Shown one piece after another: positions 1 to 8,650 of a DNA stretch of 64,000 bases (positions are counted from its first letter, which is position 1; every line of letters starts with the position of its first letter). The notes under the pieces are model-generated. The model ran no database searches. It was not told the DNA's origin and was given only the letters and a program-made list of their open reading frames with translations. This stretch comes from Couchioplanes caeruleus (GTDB taxonomy: Bacteria > Actinomycetota > Actinomycetes > Mycobacteriales > Micromonosporaceae), in NCBI RefSeq assembly GCF_003751945.1, contig NZ_RJKL01000001.1, positions 186,001 through 250,000 of the forward strand, given 5' to 3'. A program made the position numbers and the translations under genes.

Positions 1-177
1 CGGCACGCGTTCGCGACCTCGGCGCGGGCCGAGGGGGTGCCGCTGGAGGACGTGCAGGATGCGATGGGACACGCCGACCCGCGCACCACCCGGCGCTACG
101 ACCGGGACCGGCACAACCTGGACCGGGACCCCGCGTACACGCTCGCCGCCGCACGGGTCCGGCGCACCGGGCCCTGA
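1..177 (+). CDS. Tyrosine recombinase, C-terminal end (partial)
   Basis: The window opens inside a reading frame that runs to a TGA at 175-177, so only the last 58 residues are visible. They contain the end of a tyrosine recombinase catalytic domain: RHAFAT (box II Arg-His), then MGHADPRTTRRYDRD, in which the GH pair and the Tyr of RRYDR match the conserved His and the nucleophile. Proteins of this family cut and rejoin DNA at specific sites through a 3'-phosphotyrosine intermediate. The N-terminal part, target site and mobile element, if any, lie outside the window. It ends 53 bases before uppP and is probably unrelated to it. Confidence 0.8.
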   Translation, partial: RHAFATSARAEGVPLEDVQDAMGHADPRTTRRYDRDRHNLDRDPAYTLAAARVRRTGP

Positions 178-230
178 GCGACCCCCTATCCTCGACCGGT
201 CCGGCAAGTCGATCACGGGGCGGGGTTGGG

Positions 231-1076
231 TTGAACATCTTCGAAGCGGTGCTGCTGGGCGCGGTGGAGGGTTTCACCGAGTTCCTGCCCATCTCCAGCA
301 CCGGCCACCTGACCATCCTGGAGAAGCTGCTCGGCTACGAGATCGACGCGCGGGACATCACCGCGTTCACCGCGATCATCCAGTCGGGCGCGGTCCTGGC
401 CACCGTGATCTTCCTGCGGCACGACATCATCCGGATCGTCACCGCCTGGATCCGCGGTGTGCTCGGCCGTGACCTGCGCGCCAACGCCGACTACCGGTTC
501 GGCTGGGCGGTGATTCTGGGCTCGATCCCGATCGGCATCGTGGGCTTGCTGTTCCAGGACACGATCGAGACGACGCTGCGCAGCCTGTGGTTCGTGGCCG
601 GGGCGCTGATCGTCTACAGCGGTGTGATGTGGTTCGCCGACCACGCCGCGACCCAGGTGCGCCACGTCGAGGACGTCACCTGGAAGGACACTTTGATCAT
701 CGGTGTGGTGCAGTGTCTCGCCCTGGTCCCCGGCGTCTCGCGCTCCGGTGCGACGATGACCGCAGGCCTGCTGCGCGACCTCGACCGGGTGACGGTGACG
801 AAGCTGTCGTTCTTTCTCAGCATCCCGGCGCTCATGGGCGCGACGGTGCTGCAGACCGTCACCGAGTACGACAACATCTCCGCCGACAACGGCGGGGTCG
901 GCTGGCTGCCCACGATCGTCGCCACGGTGACCAGCTTCGTGGTGGGCTGGTTCGCGGTGTCGTGGCTGCTGAAGTTCATCGCCCGGCACTCGTACTCGAT
1001 CTTCATCAGTTACCGGCTGGTGCTCGGTGCGGTGCTGATGGTCCTGCTCGCGACGAACGTGATCGAGCCGAAGTGA
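231..1076 (+). CDS. uppP: Undecaprenyl-diphosphatase UppP (BacA family)
   Basis: This 281-residue integral membrane enzyme removes a phosphate from undecaprenyl diphosphate, regenerating the lipid carrier for peptidoglycan and other wall polymers; extra dose gives bacitracin resistance in this family. The N-terminus carries the signature VEGFTEFLPISSTGHL with the catalytic Glu, and the second family motif is VPGVSRSGATMTAGLL near residues 164-179. Several hydrophobic spans follow, ending in a helix before VIEPK. A TTG start at 231 is chosen because it places the protein at the usual N-terminus (NIFEAVLLGAVEG); the upstream Shine-Dalgarno is poor. It appears monocistronic; the next gene starts about 107 bases downstream. 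Confidence 0.96.
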   Translation: MNIFEAVLLGAVEGFTEFLPISSTGHLTILEKLLGYEIDARDITAFTAIIQSGAVLATVIFLRHDIIRIVTAWIRGVLGRDLRANADYRFGWAVILGSIPIGIVGLLFQDTIETTLRSLWFVAGALIVYSGVMWFADHAATQVRHVEDVTWKDTLIIGVVQCLALVPGVSRSGATMTAGLLRDLDRVTVTKLSFFLSIPALMGATVLQTVTEYDNISADNGGVGWLPTIVATVTSFVVGWFAVSWLLKFIARHSYSIFISYRLVLGAVLMVLLATNVIEPK

Positions 1077-1183
1077 CCGTGTGACCCGGCGGGTTTCATC
1101 GACATTCGTTGTTCTTTGCCCGATGTGGCGATAACGTAGCGCGTGCCTATCGGTACGTACCGCTACGACTGGGGAGGGCCGCC

Positions 1184-2407
1184 ATGGCCGACCTCGCGAC
1201 CGACCGCCTCCCGCTGTTCCCGTTCCGCAGCCCCGGCGACGACCCGTTCACCCCGGTGGCCGCCGCCGACCGTCGCCGCCTCGACGGCCCGGTCACCCGG
1301 GTGCGGCTGCCCACCGGCGGCTGGACGTGGCTGGTCACCCGCCACGGCGACGTCAAGGAGATGCTGCGCAGCGACGCGTTCAGCGCCGACGCGACCCGGC
1401 CCGGCTTCCCGCTGTTGCGCGCACCGACCCCGCAGACCCCGCAGAGCACCCCGGGCGGGTTCGTCCGCATGGACGGCGAGGCGCACCTGCGGCTGCGCCG
1501 GATGCTGACCGCCGAATTCATGATCAGGAATATCCGGCGGATGGAGCCGCTGATCGCCGACGTCGTCGACGGCGTCCTCGACGCGGCCGAGGCGGCCGGG
1601 CCACCCGCCGACCTCGTCGCGACGTTCGCGCTGCCGGTGCCGTCGCTGGTCATCTGCCACCTGCTCGGCGTCCCGTACGCCGACCACGCCCTCTTCCAGC
1701 GGCACAGCGCGACCCTGCTCGACCACACCGCCGACCCGCTGCGGGCCCGCGAGGCCCTCCTCGGCCTGCGCGCCTACCTCGGCAACCTGATCGAGGCCAA
1801 ACGCACCAGCGGCCGGGCCGGCGACGACCTGCTCGGACGCCTCGTCGACGAACGTGTGCGCACCGGCGAGCTCGAGATCGACGAGCTCATCGGCATGGCG
1901 GTGCTGCTGCTCGTCGCCGGGCACGAGACCACCGCCAACATGATCGGACTCAGCGTCCTTCTGCTGCAGCGCCACCCGCACGTGTGGCAGCGGCTGCGCG
2001 ACGACGACCAGGCCGCCGACGCCGTCGTCGAGGAACTGCTGCGCTACCTGACGATCGTCCGGACCGGCCTGCCGCGCCAGGCGATCCGCGACGTCGAGAT
2101 CGGCGGCCGACTCATCCGCGCCGGCGAACCCGTCACCGCGCTGCTGTCGCTCGCCAACCGCGACGACGAGGTCTTCGACGATGCCGACGAGTTCGACCCG
2201 TACCGGCAGGCCCATCAGCATCTAGCGTTCGGCTTCGGCGTGCACCAGTGCATCGGTCAGCCGCTGGCCCGCGCCGAGCTACGGGTGGCGCTGACCCGGC
2301 TCGCCCGCCGCTTCCCCGCCCTCACCGTCGCCACCGACCCTGACCGCCTGCCCAAACGCGACACCTCCCTCGTGTACGGCGTCGCCGAACTCCCGGTGAC
2401 CTGGTGA
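1184..2407 (+). CDS. Cytochrome P450
   Basis: A 407-residue soluble bacterial P450 (heme monooxygenase). Visible landmarks are the I-helix oxygen-activation motif AGHETT at residues 245-250, the K-helix ExxR in EELLRY, and the heme-binding loop FGFGVHQCIGQPLAR with the cysteine ligand at residue 356. ATG 1184 is chosen because GGGGAGG lies 6-12 bases upstream and the N-terminus then has family length. The stop codon overlaps the GTG of the downstream ferredoxin (GTGA), so the pair is translationally coupled and the ferredoxin is the likely electron donor. The layout resembles actinobacterial CYP105/CYP107-type xenobiotic or secondary-metabolite hydroxylases; the substrate cannot be told from the sequence. 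Confidence 0.96.
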   Translation: MADLATDRLPLFPFRSPGDDPFTPVAAADRRRLDGPVTRVRLPTGGWTWLVTRHGDVKEMLRSDAFSADATRPGFPLLRAPTPQTPQSTPGGFVRMDGEAHLRLRRMLTAEFMIRNIRRMEPLIADVVDGVLDAAEAAGPPADLVATFALPVPSLVICHLLGVPYADHALFQRHSATLLDHTADPLRAREALLGLRAYLGNLIEAKRTSGRAGDDLLGRLVDERVRTGELEIDELIGMAVLLLVAGHETTANMIGLSVLLLQRHPHVWQRLRDDDQAADAVVEELLRYLTIVRTGLPRQAIRDVEIGGRLIRAGEPVTALLSLANRDDEVFDDADEFDPYRQAHQHLAFGFGVHQCIGQPLARAELRVALTRLARRFPALTVATDPDRLPKRDTSLVYGVAELPVTW

Positions 2408-2598
2408 CCGCCCGCATCACCGCCGACCGCGACATCTGCGTCGGCGCGGGCAACTGCGTCCTGACCCTGCCCCGCGTCTTCGACCAGGACGACGAAGGCC
2501 TCGTGAAGGTGCTCGACCCCGACCCCGCCGACGCACCGGAGGACCTGCTCGACCAGGCCGTCGCCCGGTGTCCCTCCGGGGCGATCACCGTACGCTGA
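2404..2598 (+). CDS. 3Fe-4S ferredoxin, P450 partner
   Basis: A 64-residue ferredoxin of the short actinobacterial [3Fe-4S] type. Cysteines at 12, 18 and 56 fit the pattern C-VGAGN-C ... C-P: the second cysteine of a 4Fe cluster is replaced by the Ala in VGAGN, so a three-iron cluster is expected. The acidic middle (FDQDDEG) is typical of the docking surface. The GTG start overlaps the P450 stop, which strongly implies that it passes electrons from a ferredoxin reductase encoded elsewhere to that P450. No reductase gene is nearby. Confidence 0.95.
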   Translation: MTARITADRDICVGAGNCVLTLPRVFDQDDEGLVKVLDPDPADAPEDLLDQAVARCPSGAITVR

Positions 2599-2724
2599 CG
2601 AACCAGAGTCGGCGCCCGGCCAAGGGCCGTCGATCCCGATGTGGCGTGACGACGGAGACCCGATCGTCTTTGTCCGTCACTTCGTTCAAGACGCTCGGGT
2701 GGCTCGCCCGGCCGCGTCCGGCAC

Positions 2725-3495
2725 CTATCGATGCGTGGCGTGCGGGTCGGTGGCATTGAGGGCGGCCACCACCTGGTCGTAGTCGCCGCGGGCCTCGCCG
2801 TAGCGCAGGAACTTGACCCGTTCGACCTGGATCTCGGTGGCCTCGGGCTCGCGCTCCAGCAGGCCGACGACCTCGCCCACGAACTCGTCGAGCGGCATCG
2901 CGGCGTCGCTGTTCTCGTGGCCGGGCAGCAGCGAGGTCCGTACCGCCGGCGGCACCAGCTCCACGACCGACACCGACGTGTCGGCCAGTTGCAGCCGGAT
3001 GGACTCGCTGAGCATGTGGATCGCCGCCTTCGACGCGTTGTAGCTCGGGGTGGCCCTCAGCGGTGTGAACGCCAGACCGGACGAGACGGTGACGATGGTG
3101 GCGTCCGGGCGGGTCTGCAGGTGGCCGATGAACGCGCCGATCAGGCGGATCGGGCCCAGCACGTTCGTGGTCAGGACCTGTTCGGCGTCGGCGAGGAACG
3201 ACTCGGGTCGGTGCCAGTCCTCGACCCGCATGATTCCCGCCATCGTGATCAACACGTTGAGCCGCGGGTGGCGGGCCAGCACCCGCGCGGCGGCCGCCTC
3301 GATGCTGGCGGCGTCGGCGGTGTCGATCTGCGCAGTGTCGATGCCGGGGTGCTCGGCCGCGATCCGTTCGAGCAGTGCGGTGCGGCGCCCGCCGACGATG
3401 ACGGTGTTGCCGCGCTCCTGCAGGGCGAGCGCGAGGGCCAGGCCGATGCCGCTGGTGGCTCCCGGAATGAAGACGGTGTTGCCGGAGATGTTCAT
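2725..3495 (-). CDS. Short-chain dehydrogenase/reductase (DltE-like SDR)
   Basis: A 256-residue Rossmann-fold oxidoreductase. The nucleotide-binding motif GATSGIG is near residue 12, the NAG-like motif appears as MAGI, catalytic Ser is in TVSSG, and the active-site pair is YNASK. The pattern matches the classical SDRs grouped with DltE (COG3967). Start ATG 3495 is chosen over an upstream in-frame ATG because MNISGNTVFIPGATSG is the normal N-terminus. It is divergent from the XRE-type regulator at 3596; such a pair is common in actinomycetes and suggests that the regulator controls this gene. Substrate is unknown. Confidence 0.92.
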   Translation of the reverse strand: MNISGNTVFIPGATSGIGLALALALQERGNTVIVGGRRTALLERIAAEHPGIDTAQIDTADAASIEAAAARVLARHPRLNVLITMAGIMRVEDWHRPESFLADAEQVLTTNVLGPIRLIGAFIGHLQTRPDATIVTVSSGLAFTPLRATPSYNASKAAIHMLSESIRLQLADTSVSVVELVPPAVRTSLLPGHENSDAAMPLDEFVGEVVGLLEREPEATEIQVERVKFLRYGEARGDYDQVVAALNATDPHATHR

Positions 3496-3595
3496 GGCCG
3501 CAAATCTGCCGGGTCCGCGGCGTGCGCGGCAGAGAGCGGTCATCGGGGGATCGGCGATCCCTGGATGCGCCGCGGCGAGCGACGATACTGGGCCG

Positions 3596-4438
3596 ATGGA
3601 CCGTGCCGCCCTCGCCGATTTCCTGCGCCGCCGCCGTGAGGGGCTGCGCCCCGCCGACGTGGGGCTGCCTGCCGGCGCCCGCCGCCGCGCCCCGGGCCTG
3701 CGCCGGGAGGAGGTGGCGGCGCTGGCCGCGATGTCGGCCGACTACTACACGCGGCTGGAGCAGCAGCGCGGCCCGCAGCCCAGCGACCAGATGCTGGCCT
3801 CGCTGGCGATCGCGTTGCGACTCAGCAGCGGCGAACGCGACTACCTGTTCCAGGTCGCCGGCCGTCACGGCCCCTCGTCGGTGCCGGCGAGCTCGCACGT
3901 CGCCCCGGCGCTGCTGCGCGTGCTCGACCGCCTCGACGACACGCCGGCGCTGATCCTGTCGAACCTGGGGGAGACCCTGGTGCAGAATCGCCTGGCCGCG
4001 GCGCTGTTCGGGGACCGCTCCGGCGACACGGGCCTCGACCGCAGCGAGGTCTACCGCTGGTTCACCCGGCCCGCGGAACGGCTGCGCTATCCCGAGCACG
4101 ACCGGGACCGGCAGAGCCGCGCCCAGGTGGCGAACCTGCGGGCCGCCTACGGCGCGATGGGTCCGCGCAGCAGGGCCGGGGAGCTGGTACGGGCCCTGCA
4201 GAAGGTCAGCGCCGAGTTCGCCGGCCTGTGGGAACGCCACGAGGTGAGCCGGCGGTTCGCCGACCACAAGGTCCTGCTGCATCCGGAGCTCGGCGCCATC
4301 GAGGTGGACTGCCAGGTGCTGTTCACCGAGGACCAGTCGCAGGCCCTGCTGGTGCTGACCGCCCCGCCGGGCAGCGAGGGCCACGAGAAGCTGCGCCTGC
4401 TCGCCGTCGTCGGCCAGCAGACGTTCACGCGGGCCTAG
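3596..4438 (+). CDS. XRE-family regulator with MmyB-like ligand-binding domain
   Basis: A 280-residue regulator. Residues about 5-75 form a helix-turn-helix of the XRE type, with the strongly conserved GLRREEVAALAAMSADYYTR of the MmyB-like group. The remainder (LSNLGETLVQNRLAAALFGD onward) is the MmyB-like C-terminal domain, a PAS-like fold thought to bind a small, often lipid-like ligand. It is divergent from the SDR with a 100-base shared promoter region, so control of the SDR and of itself is likely. Alternative in-frame starts farther upstream would extend into the shared promoter and are not favoured. Confidence 0.93.
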   Translation: MDRAALADFLRRRREGLRPADVGLPAGARRRAPGLRREEVAALAAMSADYYTRLEQQRGPQPSDQMLASLAIALRLSSGERDYLFQVAGRHGPSSVPASSHVAPALLRVLDRLDDTPALILSNLGETLVQNRLAAALFGDRSGDTGLDRSEVYRWFTRPAERLRYPEHDRDRQSRAQVANLRAAYGAMGPRSRAGELVRALQKVSAEFAGLWERHEVSRRFADHKVLLHPELGAIEVDCQVLFTEDQSQALLVLTAPPGSEGHEKLRLLAVVGQQTFTRA

Positions 4439-4460
4439 GGGCCACGCCCGGCCACGACGC

Positions 4461-4844
4461 TCAGCCCGGACGGCGGAGAACGGCCTGGACCAGCGCCAGG
4501 GCCGCCTCCGGTGTCAGTCCGAGGGCTCTGGTCTCGTCCGCGTACCGTTGCGCGGCAGCGTGGGCAGCGACCGGAGTCCCGGCCGCCGCCGGGGTGACCA
4601 GCGTGCCCGCCCGGCCGTGGGTCTCCACCAGCCCGGCCTGCTCGAGCTCGCGGTAGGCGCGGGCCACCGTGTTGACCGCCAGTCCCAGGTCGGCGGCGAG
4701 CCGGCGCACCGGCGGCAGCCGGGTGCCCGCCGCGAGGACCCCCTGCGCGGCCAGGGCCGCGATCCGCGTGCGCACCTGCTCGTACGGCGGCACCGGCGAC
4801 GCCGGGTCGATCACGATGTCCACGCGCGGCCCCCCGTCCGTCAC
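4461..4844 (-). CDS. GntR-family regulator (YtrA-type, short)
   Basis: A 127-residue protein with an N-terminal winged helix: PPYEQVRTRIAALAAQG, then LPPVRRLAADLGLAVNTVARAY (recognition helix), ELEQAGLVETHGRAGT (wing). The C-terminal tail of about 50 residues is too short for an effector domain of the FadR/HutC kinds and fits the YtrA subgroup, which usually regulates transporters. The GTG start at 4844 overlaps the stop of the MFS gene (GTGA), so transporter and regulator are co-translated. A role as local repressor of this operon is inferred. Confidence 0.92.
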   Translation of the reverse strand: MTDGGPRVDIVIDPASPVPPYEQVRTRIAALAAQGVLAAGTRLPPVRRLAADLGLAVNTVARAYRELEQAGLVETHGRAGTLVTPAAAGTPVAAHAAAQRYADETRALGLTPEAALALVQAVLRRPG

Positions 4845-6202
4845 AGCAGCCGCGGCGGGGTGTTGCCCGCGGCGACGATGGCCCGGCGCATCGGCACCAT
4901 CGCCAGCAGAATGCCACCGAGGACGAAGAACACCACCAACGACACGATCCCGATGCGGTAGCTGTTGGTGAGCTGGAACACCAGGCCGAACGCGAGCGGG
5001 CCCAGCCAGCTCGTGCCCTTGTCACTGATTTCGTAGAAGCCGTAGTACTCGCCCTCGCGGCCCTCGGGAATGAGCTGGCTGAACAACGAGCGGCTCAACG
5101 CCTGACTGCCGCCCATGACCAGGCCGATCCCGACGCCGAGCAGCATGAACGGCACCGGCTCGCCCTCGGGCAGCCAGAACGCGCCGAGAATGACCAGCAG
5201 CCACAACGCCAGGGCGAGCAGCACCGTACGGCGGGCGCCGATGTGCTCCGCGACCCGGCCCAGCAGCAGCGCCCCGCCGAACGCCAGGAACTGCACGATC
5301 AGGATCGTCACGATCAGGGTGGGCTGGTCCAGGCGCAGCTCCTCGGTGCCGAACTGGCTGGCCAGGGCGATCACGGTCTGGATGCCGTCGTTGTAGACCA
5401 GGTAGGCGACCAGGAAGAACAGGGTCAGCGGGTACGCCCGCAGGCCGCGCACGGTGTGGACGAGCTGCCGGAAGCCGTCGGTGAGCACGTTGCCGCCGAG
5501 GCTCACCGCCGTCGGACGCTCGCGCAGCCAGCGCAGCGGCAGCAGGGTGAACACCGCCCACCACACCCCGGCCGACACGATGCACCAGCGGGCCAGGTCG
5601 AGGGTGCGCTGGTTGTCGCCCTCGACGCTGAGGACCGTCACCACGACCAGGTTCGCCAGCAGCAGGACGCCACCGCCGAGGTAGCCCAGCGCCCAGCCGC
5701 GGCTGGACACCCGGTCACGTTCGTCGGGGCCGGCGAGCCGCGGCAGGAACGAGTTGTAGACGACCACCGACGCGCCGAACGCCACGTTGGCGACGATGAA
5801 CAGCGCCCCGCCGAGCAGGTACCGCTCGCCGGTCACGAAGGCCATCGCGATCGTCGCGCCCGCGCCGGTGAACGCGGCCGCGGCCAGCAGCGGCTTCTTG
5901 CGCGCCGCCCGGTCGGCGATCGCGCCCATGACCGGCAGCACGAAGACGGTCAGCAGTACCGACAGTGACACCAGGTAGGGAAAGTACGAGCCCGCGGCGA
6001 CGCTGATGCCCAGCGGGTACACCCGGCCGTGACACTCGTCCGCGCCGAGGCCGCACCCGGCGGCCTGCTCGGTGACCGAGGTCAGGAACGGGCCCAGGAA
6101 CACCGTGATGACGGTGGTGGAGAACGCCGAGTTGGCCCAGTCGTACATGTACCAGCCGGTGCGTTCACGCCGCGCGACAGGCGCCGCGGTGGTGTCGGTC
6201 AT
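4841..6202 (-). CDS. MFS transporter, UMF1/Atg22-like
   Basis: A polytopic membrane protein of about 453 residues with 12 predicted spans. The N-terminal YMYDWANSAFSTTVITVFLGP is the hallmark of the UMF1/Atg22-like branch of the major facilitator superfamily, members of which in fungi release amino acids from the vacuole; bacterial substrates are not established. MGAIADRAARKKP is the loop 2-3 MFS motif. The ATG at 6202 is preferred, though a GTG at 6220 would add six residues; neither has a clear Shine-Dalgarno. The gene overlaps the downstream GntR regulator. Confidence 0.9.
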   Translation of the reverse strand: MTDTTAAPVARRERTGWYMYDWANSAFSTTVITVFLGPFLTSVTEQAAGCGLGADECHGRVYPLGISVAAGSYFPYLVSLSVLLTVFVLPVMGAIADRAARKKPLLAAAAFTGAGATIAMAFVTGERYLLGGALFIVANVAFGASVVVYNSFLPRLAGPDERDRVSSRGWALGYLGGGVLLLANLVVVTVLSVEGDNQRTLDLARWCIVSAGVWWAVFTLLPLRWLRERPTAVSLGGNVLTDGFRQLVHTVRGLRAYPLTLFFLVAYLVYNDGIQTVIALASQFGTEELRLDQPTLIVTILIVQFLAFGGALLLGRVAEHIGARRTVLLALALWLLVILGAFWLPEGEPVPFMLLGVGIGLVMGGSQALSRSLFSQLIPEGREGEYYGFYEISDKGTSWLGPLAFGLVFQLTNSYRIGIVSLVVFFVLGGILLAMVPMRRAIVAAGNTPPRLL

Positions 6203-6248
6203 GGCCGGAGATGATGTCACCTTCCCGGCCCGCGCGGGTACCGCTGTC

Positions 6249-6809
6249 TCAGCCGTTCACCGCCCACCAGCGGGCCAGCGCCGCGGTGGCCGGGTCCTCG
6301 GAGCCGGCCAGGGCCGCCCACGGGTCCGCACCGGGTGGCAGCTCCTCGGCCGCGTACGCGGCCAGCTCCTGCGGGCTCACCGGCTCGGTCGCGGCCGCAG
6401 CCGCGTCGACCAGGCCCAGGCTGCCGGTGTCGATCCACGGGAACCCGTCGACCGGTTCCGGCAGTGGCCCCACGTCGACGACCGGCGGAAACGCGCTGAC
6501 CGGCTCGCCCGCGGGACCGGCCGCGTCGGGGTCGGCGCCGACCGGGCCCAGCCCGTGCGCGTCGGCCGTCTCCGCGGACGCCGGCTGCGGCTGGTCGGGG
6601 GCGGTGCCCGGGGCGTCCTGGTGCTCCCACCCGGCATCGTGGCCCTCGTCCACCTGCGGGGTGATGTCGCCGTACCCCTGGTGATCCTCGAAGTCGTCGT
6701 GCCACCGGTCCGCGTCCGCGACCGGTGTGTCGTGCGGGACCGGATCATGGTGGCCGGCGTCGTCGTGGCCCGGGTCGGGAAAGTCCGGCCAGCCGTACTC
6801 GTCGCTCAT
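6249..6809 (-). CDS. Acidic, proline-rich hypothetical protein of the dynamin operon
   Basis: A 186-residue protein of unknown family. The N-terminal 70 residues are rich in Asp, His and Pro (WPDFPDPGHDDAGHHDP), the middle is Pro/Ala-rich, and the C-terminal 50 residues are more ordered, with SPQELAAYAAEELPPGADPW and ATAALARWWAVNG. No membrane segment or signal peptide is visible. The ATG overlaps the stop of the upstream GTPase gene (ATGA) and is preceded by AGGAG, so it is the third gene of a coupled three-gene operon. An adaptor for the two GTPases is a guess from position only. Confidence 0.8.
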   Translation of the reverse strand: MSDEYGWPDFPDPGHDDAGHHDPVPHDTPVADADRWHDDFEDHQGYGDITPQVDEGHDAGWEHQDAPGTAPDQPQPASAETADAHGLGPVGADPDAAGPAGEPVSAFPPVVDVGPLPEPVDGFPWIDTGSLGLVDAAAAATEPVSPQELAAYAAEELPPGADPWAALAGSEDPATAALARWWAVNG

Positions 6810-8650
6810 GCGTTCTCCTGACCGATGGGTGCGGACGCGGGCGCCAGGGCACGCGCGCGGGTGAGGACCTCGTCGACCTGCGCGAGTCGGCCGCGGACCT
6901 GCTGCAGCTCCGCGGTGGCCCGCGAGCGCCGCCGGGCGCGCCCCGCGGCGTCCTCGGCGGCCGCCGCGTCGAGCTCGGCGATGTGGGCGTCGAGTTCGCG
7001 CAGCCGGCGCTCGACGGCGTCGTCGACGGCGACGCTCAGCGCGTACTGCAGGTCGGTGAACCGGTGGGAGATCTCGTCCTGCAGGGCGGCGCGGGCCTCG
7101 GCCAGCACGTCGCGCAGCCAGGCCCGGGCCTGCTGCCGGTCGGTCTGCACCCGCCGGCGGTACAGCACGTACCCGCCGGCCGCCAGCCCCAGGCCCAGCC
7201 CGGCGACGGGGACCAGCAGCCCGCCGGCGACCGCGCCGCCGGCGCCCAGCACCGAGGCGCCGAACATCGCCCCACGACCGGCCATGAACGCGATGCCACC
7301 GGCGGACAGCGCGACCAGCAGGCTGTCGCCGGAACCGTCGCGGGGCGGCCCCGCCGCCAGGGTGTGCCGCAGCGTCGCGTTGAGCCGGTCCAGCATCCCG
7401 GCCAGCTCCTCGTCGTCGAAGACCTGCGCCAGCACCCGCTCGCCGACCTGGCGGAACGTCGCCCGCAGATCCTCCGAGAGCCGTACGGCCACCGCCTGCA
7501 ACTCGGCGTCCACCCGGTCCGGCAGCGCGGCCAGCGCGCCGCCGCGCAGCGTGTCGATGCGCGCCGCGACGTCCTGCTGCAACGTGGCCACGCGGGTCCG
7601 CAGCAGGCCCACCACCTCGACCCGGGCCCGCTGCGTCTCGGTGCTCAGCAGCAGCGCCCACTGCCGCTGCTCGGTGCGCTTGCGGGCGGCCAGCGCGCCG
7701 CGCTCCTCGCGGACCCGCGCGGTCTCGCCCGGGTCCGCCTCGGCCGCGCGCACCCGCGCCTCGGCGGCCTGCTCCAGGCGGACCAGCTCGGCGCGGGCGG
7801 CCCGCAACACGTTGGCGAGCTGGAGCTGGTGACCCCGGCCGGCGAGCTCCACCAGAGCGTGCTGCAGCGCGGCGATGTGCGAGGCCTCGACCAGCGCGGC
7901 CTGCTCGCCGGCCGGGACGCCCAGGGCCACCTCGGCCAGGCGCGCCGACACCGGGAACCAGGGCGCGTCGGCGAACCGCGGCGCCCGCGCGCGCAACAGC
8001 ACCCGGTTGTCGTCGGCGATGCGCCGCCAGCCCGGGAACGCGTCGACCTTGGTCAGCGCGAACACCACCGTGTCCACGCGCTCGCTGGCGGCGACGAGGA
8101 AGTCGAGCTCCGGCTGCGACAGCGGCGCGGACGCGTCGGCGACGAACAGCAGCGCGGTCGCCCGCTCCACCGCGTCCAGCGCGACGGCGGTGTGCGCGGG
8201 ATCGAGGCCACCGACGCCCGGGGTGTCGAGCAGGCTCACGTACTGCAGCAGCGGCGCCGGATGCGTCACCTCGATGCGCCGCGGCGCGCGGGGACCACCG
8301 CGGCCGGTGGCCCAGTCACCCAGCTCCCGCAGCTCCAGGTCGACGGGCTCGCCCAGGCCCGGCACGTACGCGACCGCGCCGGCCGTGGCACCGGGGGAGA
8401 AGTGCAGGTAGGCGGCGGTGGCGACGGCGGCGTCGACCGGCGACAGGCCCGGCACCCCCAGCAACGCGTTGATCAGCGAGCTCTTGCCGCGTTTGGTCTC
8501 GCCGACCAGGACGATCGACGGGCGCGTCAGCCGGCGGCGGCGCAGCTCGGCCAGCTCGGCACCGGCGTCGGCGTCGGCGGCGCGCACGGCGGCGAGCGCG
8601 TCCGACACGGCCGAGTCGAGGGCCTGGGCCAGGTCGCGGGGTGCCGTCAC
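6806..8650 (-). CDS. Dynamin-like GTPase (second gene of pair)
   Basis: A 614-residue member of the bacterial dynamin-like family. P-loop GETKRGKS at 50-57, G3 DTPGVGG near 140, and G4 TKVD near 200 show a GTPase head. A long helical middle with coiled-coil character follows. Near residues 440-490 a Gly/Ala-rich hydrophobic stretch (AVAGGLLVPVAGLGLGLAAG) looks like a membrane paddle or hairpin. Such proteins tubulate or fuse membranes (septation, stress protection). GTG 8650 overlaps the stop of the upstream GTPase, suggesting 1:1 partners as with paired DynA/DynB or IniA/IniC proteins; which of these it resembles more was not tested. Confidence 0.9.
   Translation of the reverse strand: MTAPRDLAQALDSAVSDALAAVRAADADAGAELAELRRRRLTRPSIVLVGETKRGKSSLINALLGVPGLSPVDAAVATAAYLHFSPGATAGAVAYVPGLGEPVDLELRELGDWATGRGGPRAPRRIEVTHPAPLLQYVSLLDTPGVGGLDPAHTAVALDAVERATALLFVADASAPLSQPELDFLVAASERVDTVVFALTKVDAFPGWRRIADDNRVLLRARAPRFADAPWFPVSARLAEVALGVPAGEQAALVEASHIAALQHALVELAGRGHQLQLANVLRAARAELVRLEQAAEARVRAAEADPGETARVREERGALAARKRTEQRQWALLLSTETQRARVEVVGLLRTRVATLQQDVAARIDTLRGGALAALPDRVDAELQAVAVRLSEDLRATFRQVGERVLAQVFDDEELAGMLDRLNATLRHTLAAGPPRDGSGDSLLVALSAGGIAFMAGRGAMFGASVLGAGGAVAGGLLVPVAGLGLGLAAGGYVLYRRRVQTDRQQARAWLRDVLAEARAALQDEISHRFTDLQYALSVAVDDAVERRLRELDAHIAELDAAAAEDAAGRARRRSRATAELQQVRGRLAQVDEVLTRARALAPASAPIGQENA

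Noticed and set aside
1..177. Integrated element with a tRNA attachment site at the left edge
   Set aside because: Only the recombinase tail is visible and no tRNA-like sequence is seen nearby.
1184..2598. Part of a biosynthetic gene cluster because of the P450
   Set aside because: P450-ferredoxin pairs occur alone in many actinomycetes, and the flanks are uppP and an SDR/regulator pair with no core biosynthetic genes.
2585..4384. A 599-codon minus-strand frame over the SDR/XRE pair
   Set aside because: It is a shadow of two well-supported genes in high-GC DNA and contains no domain.
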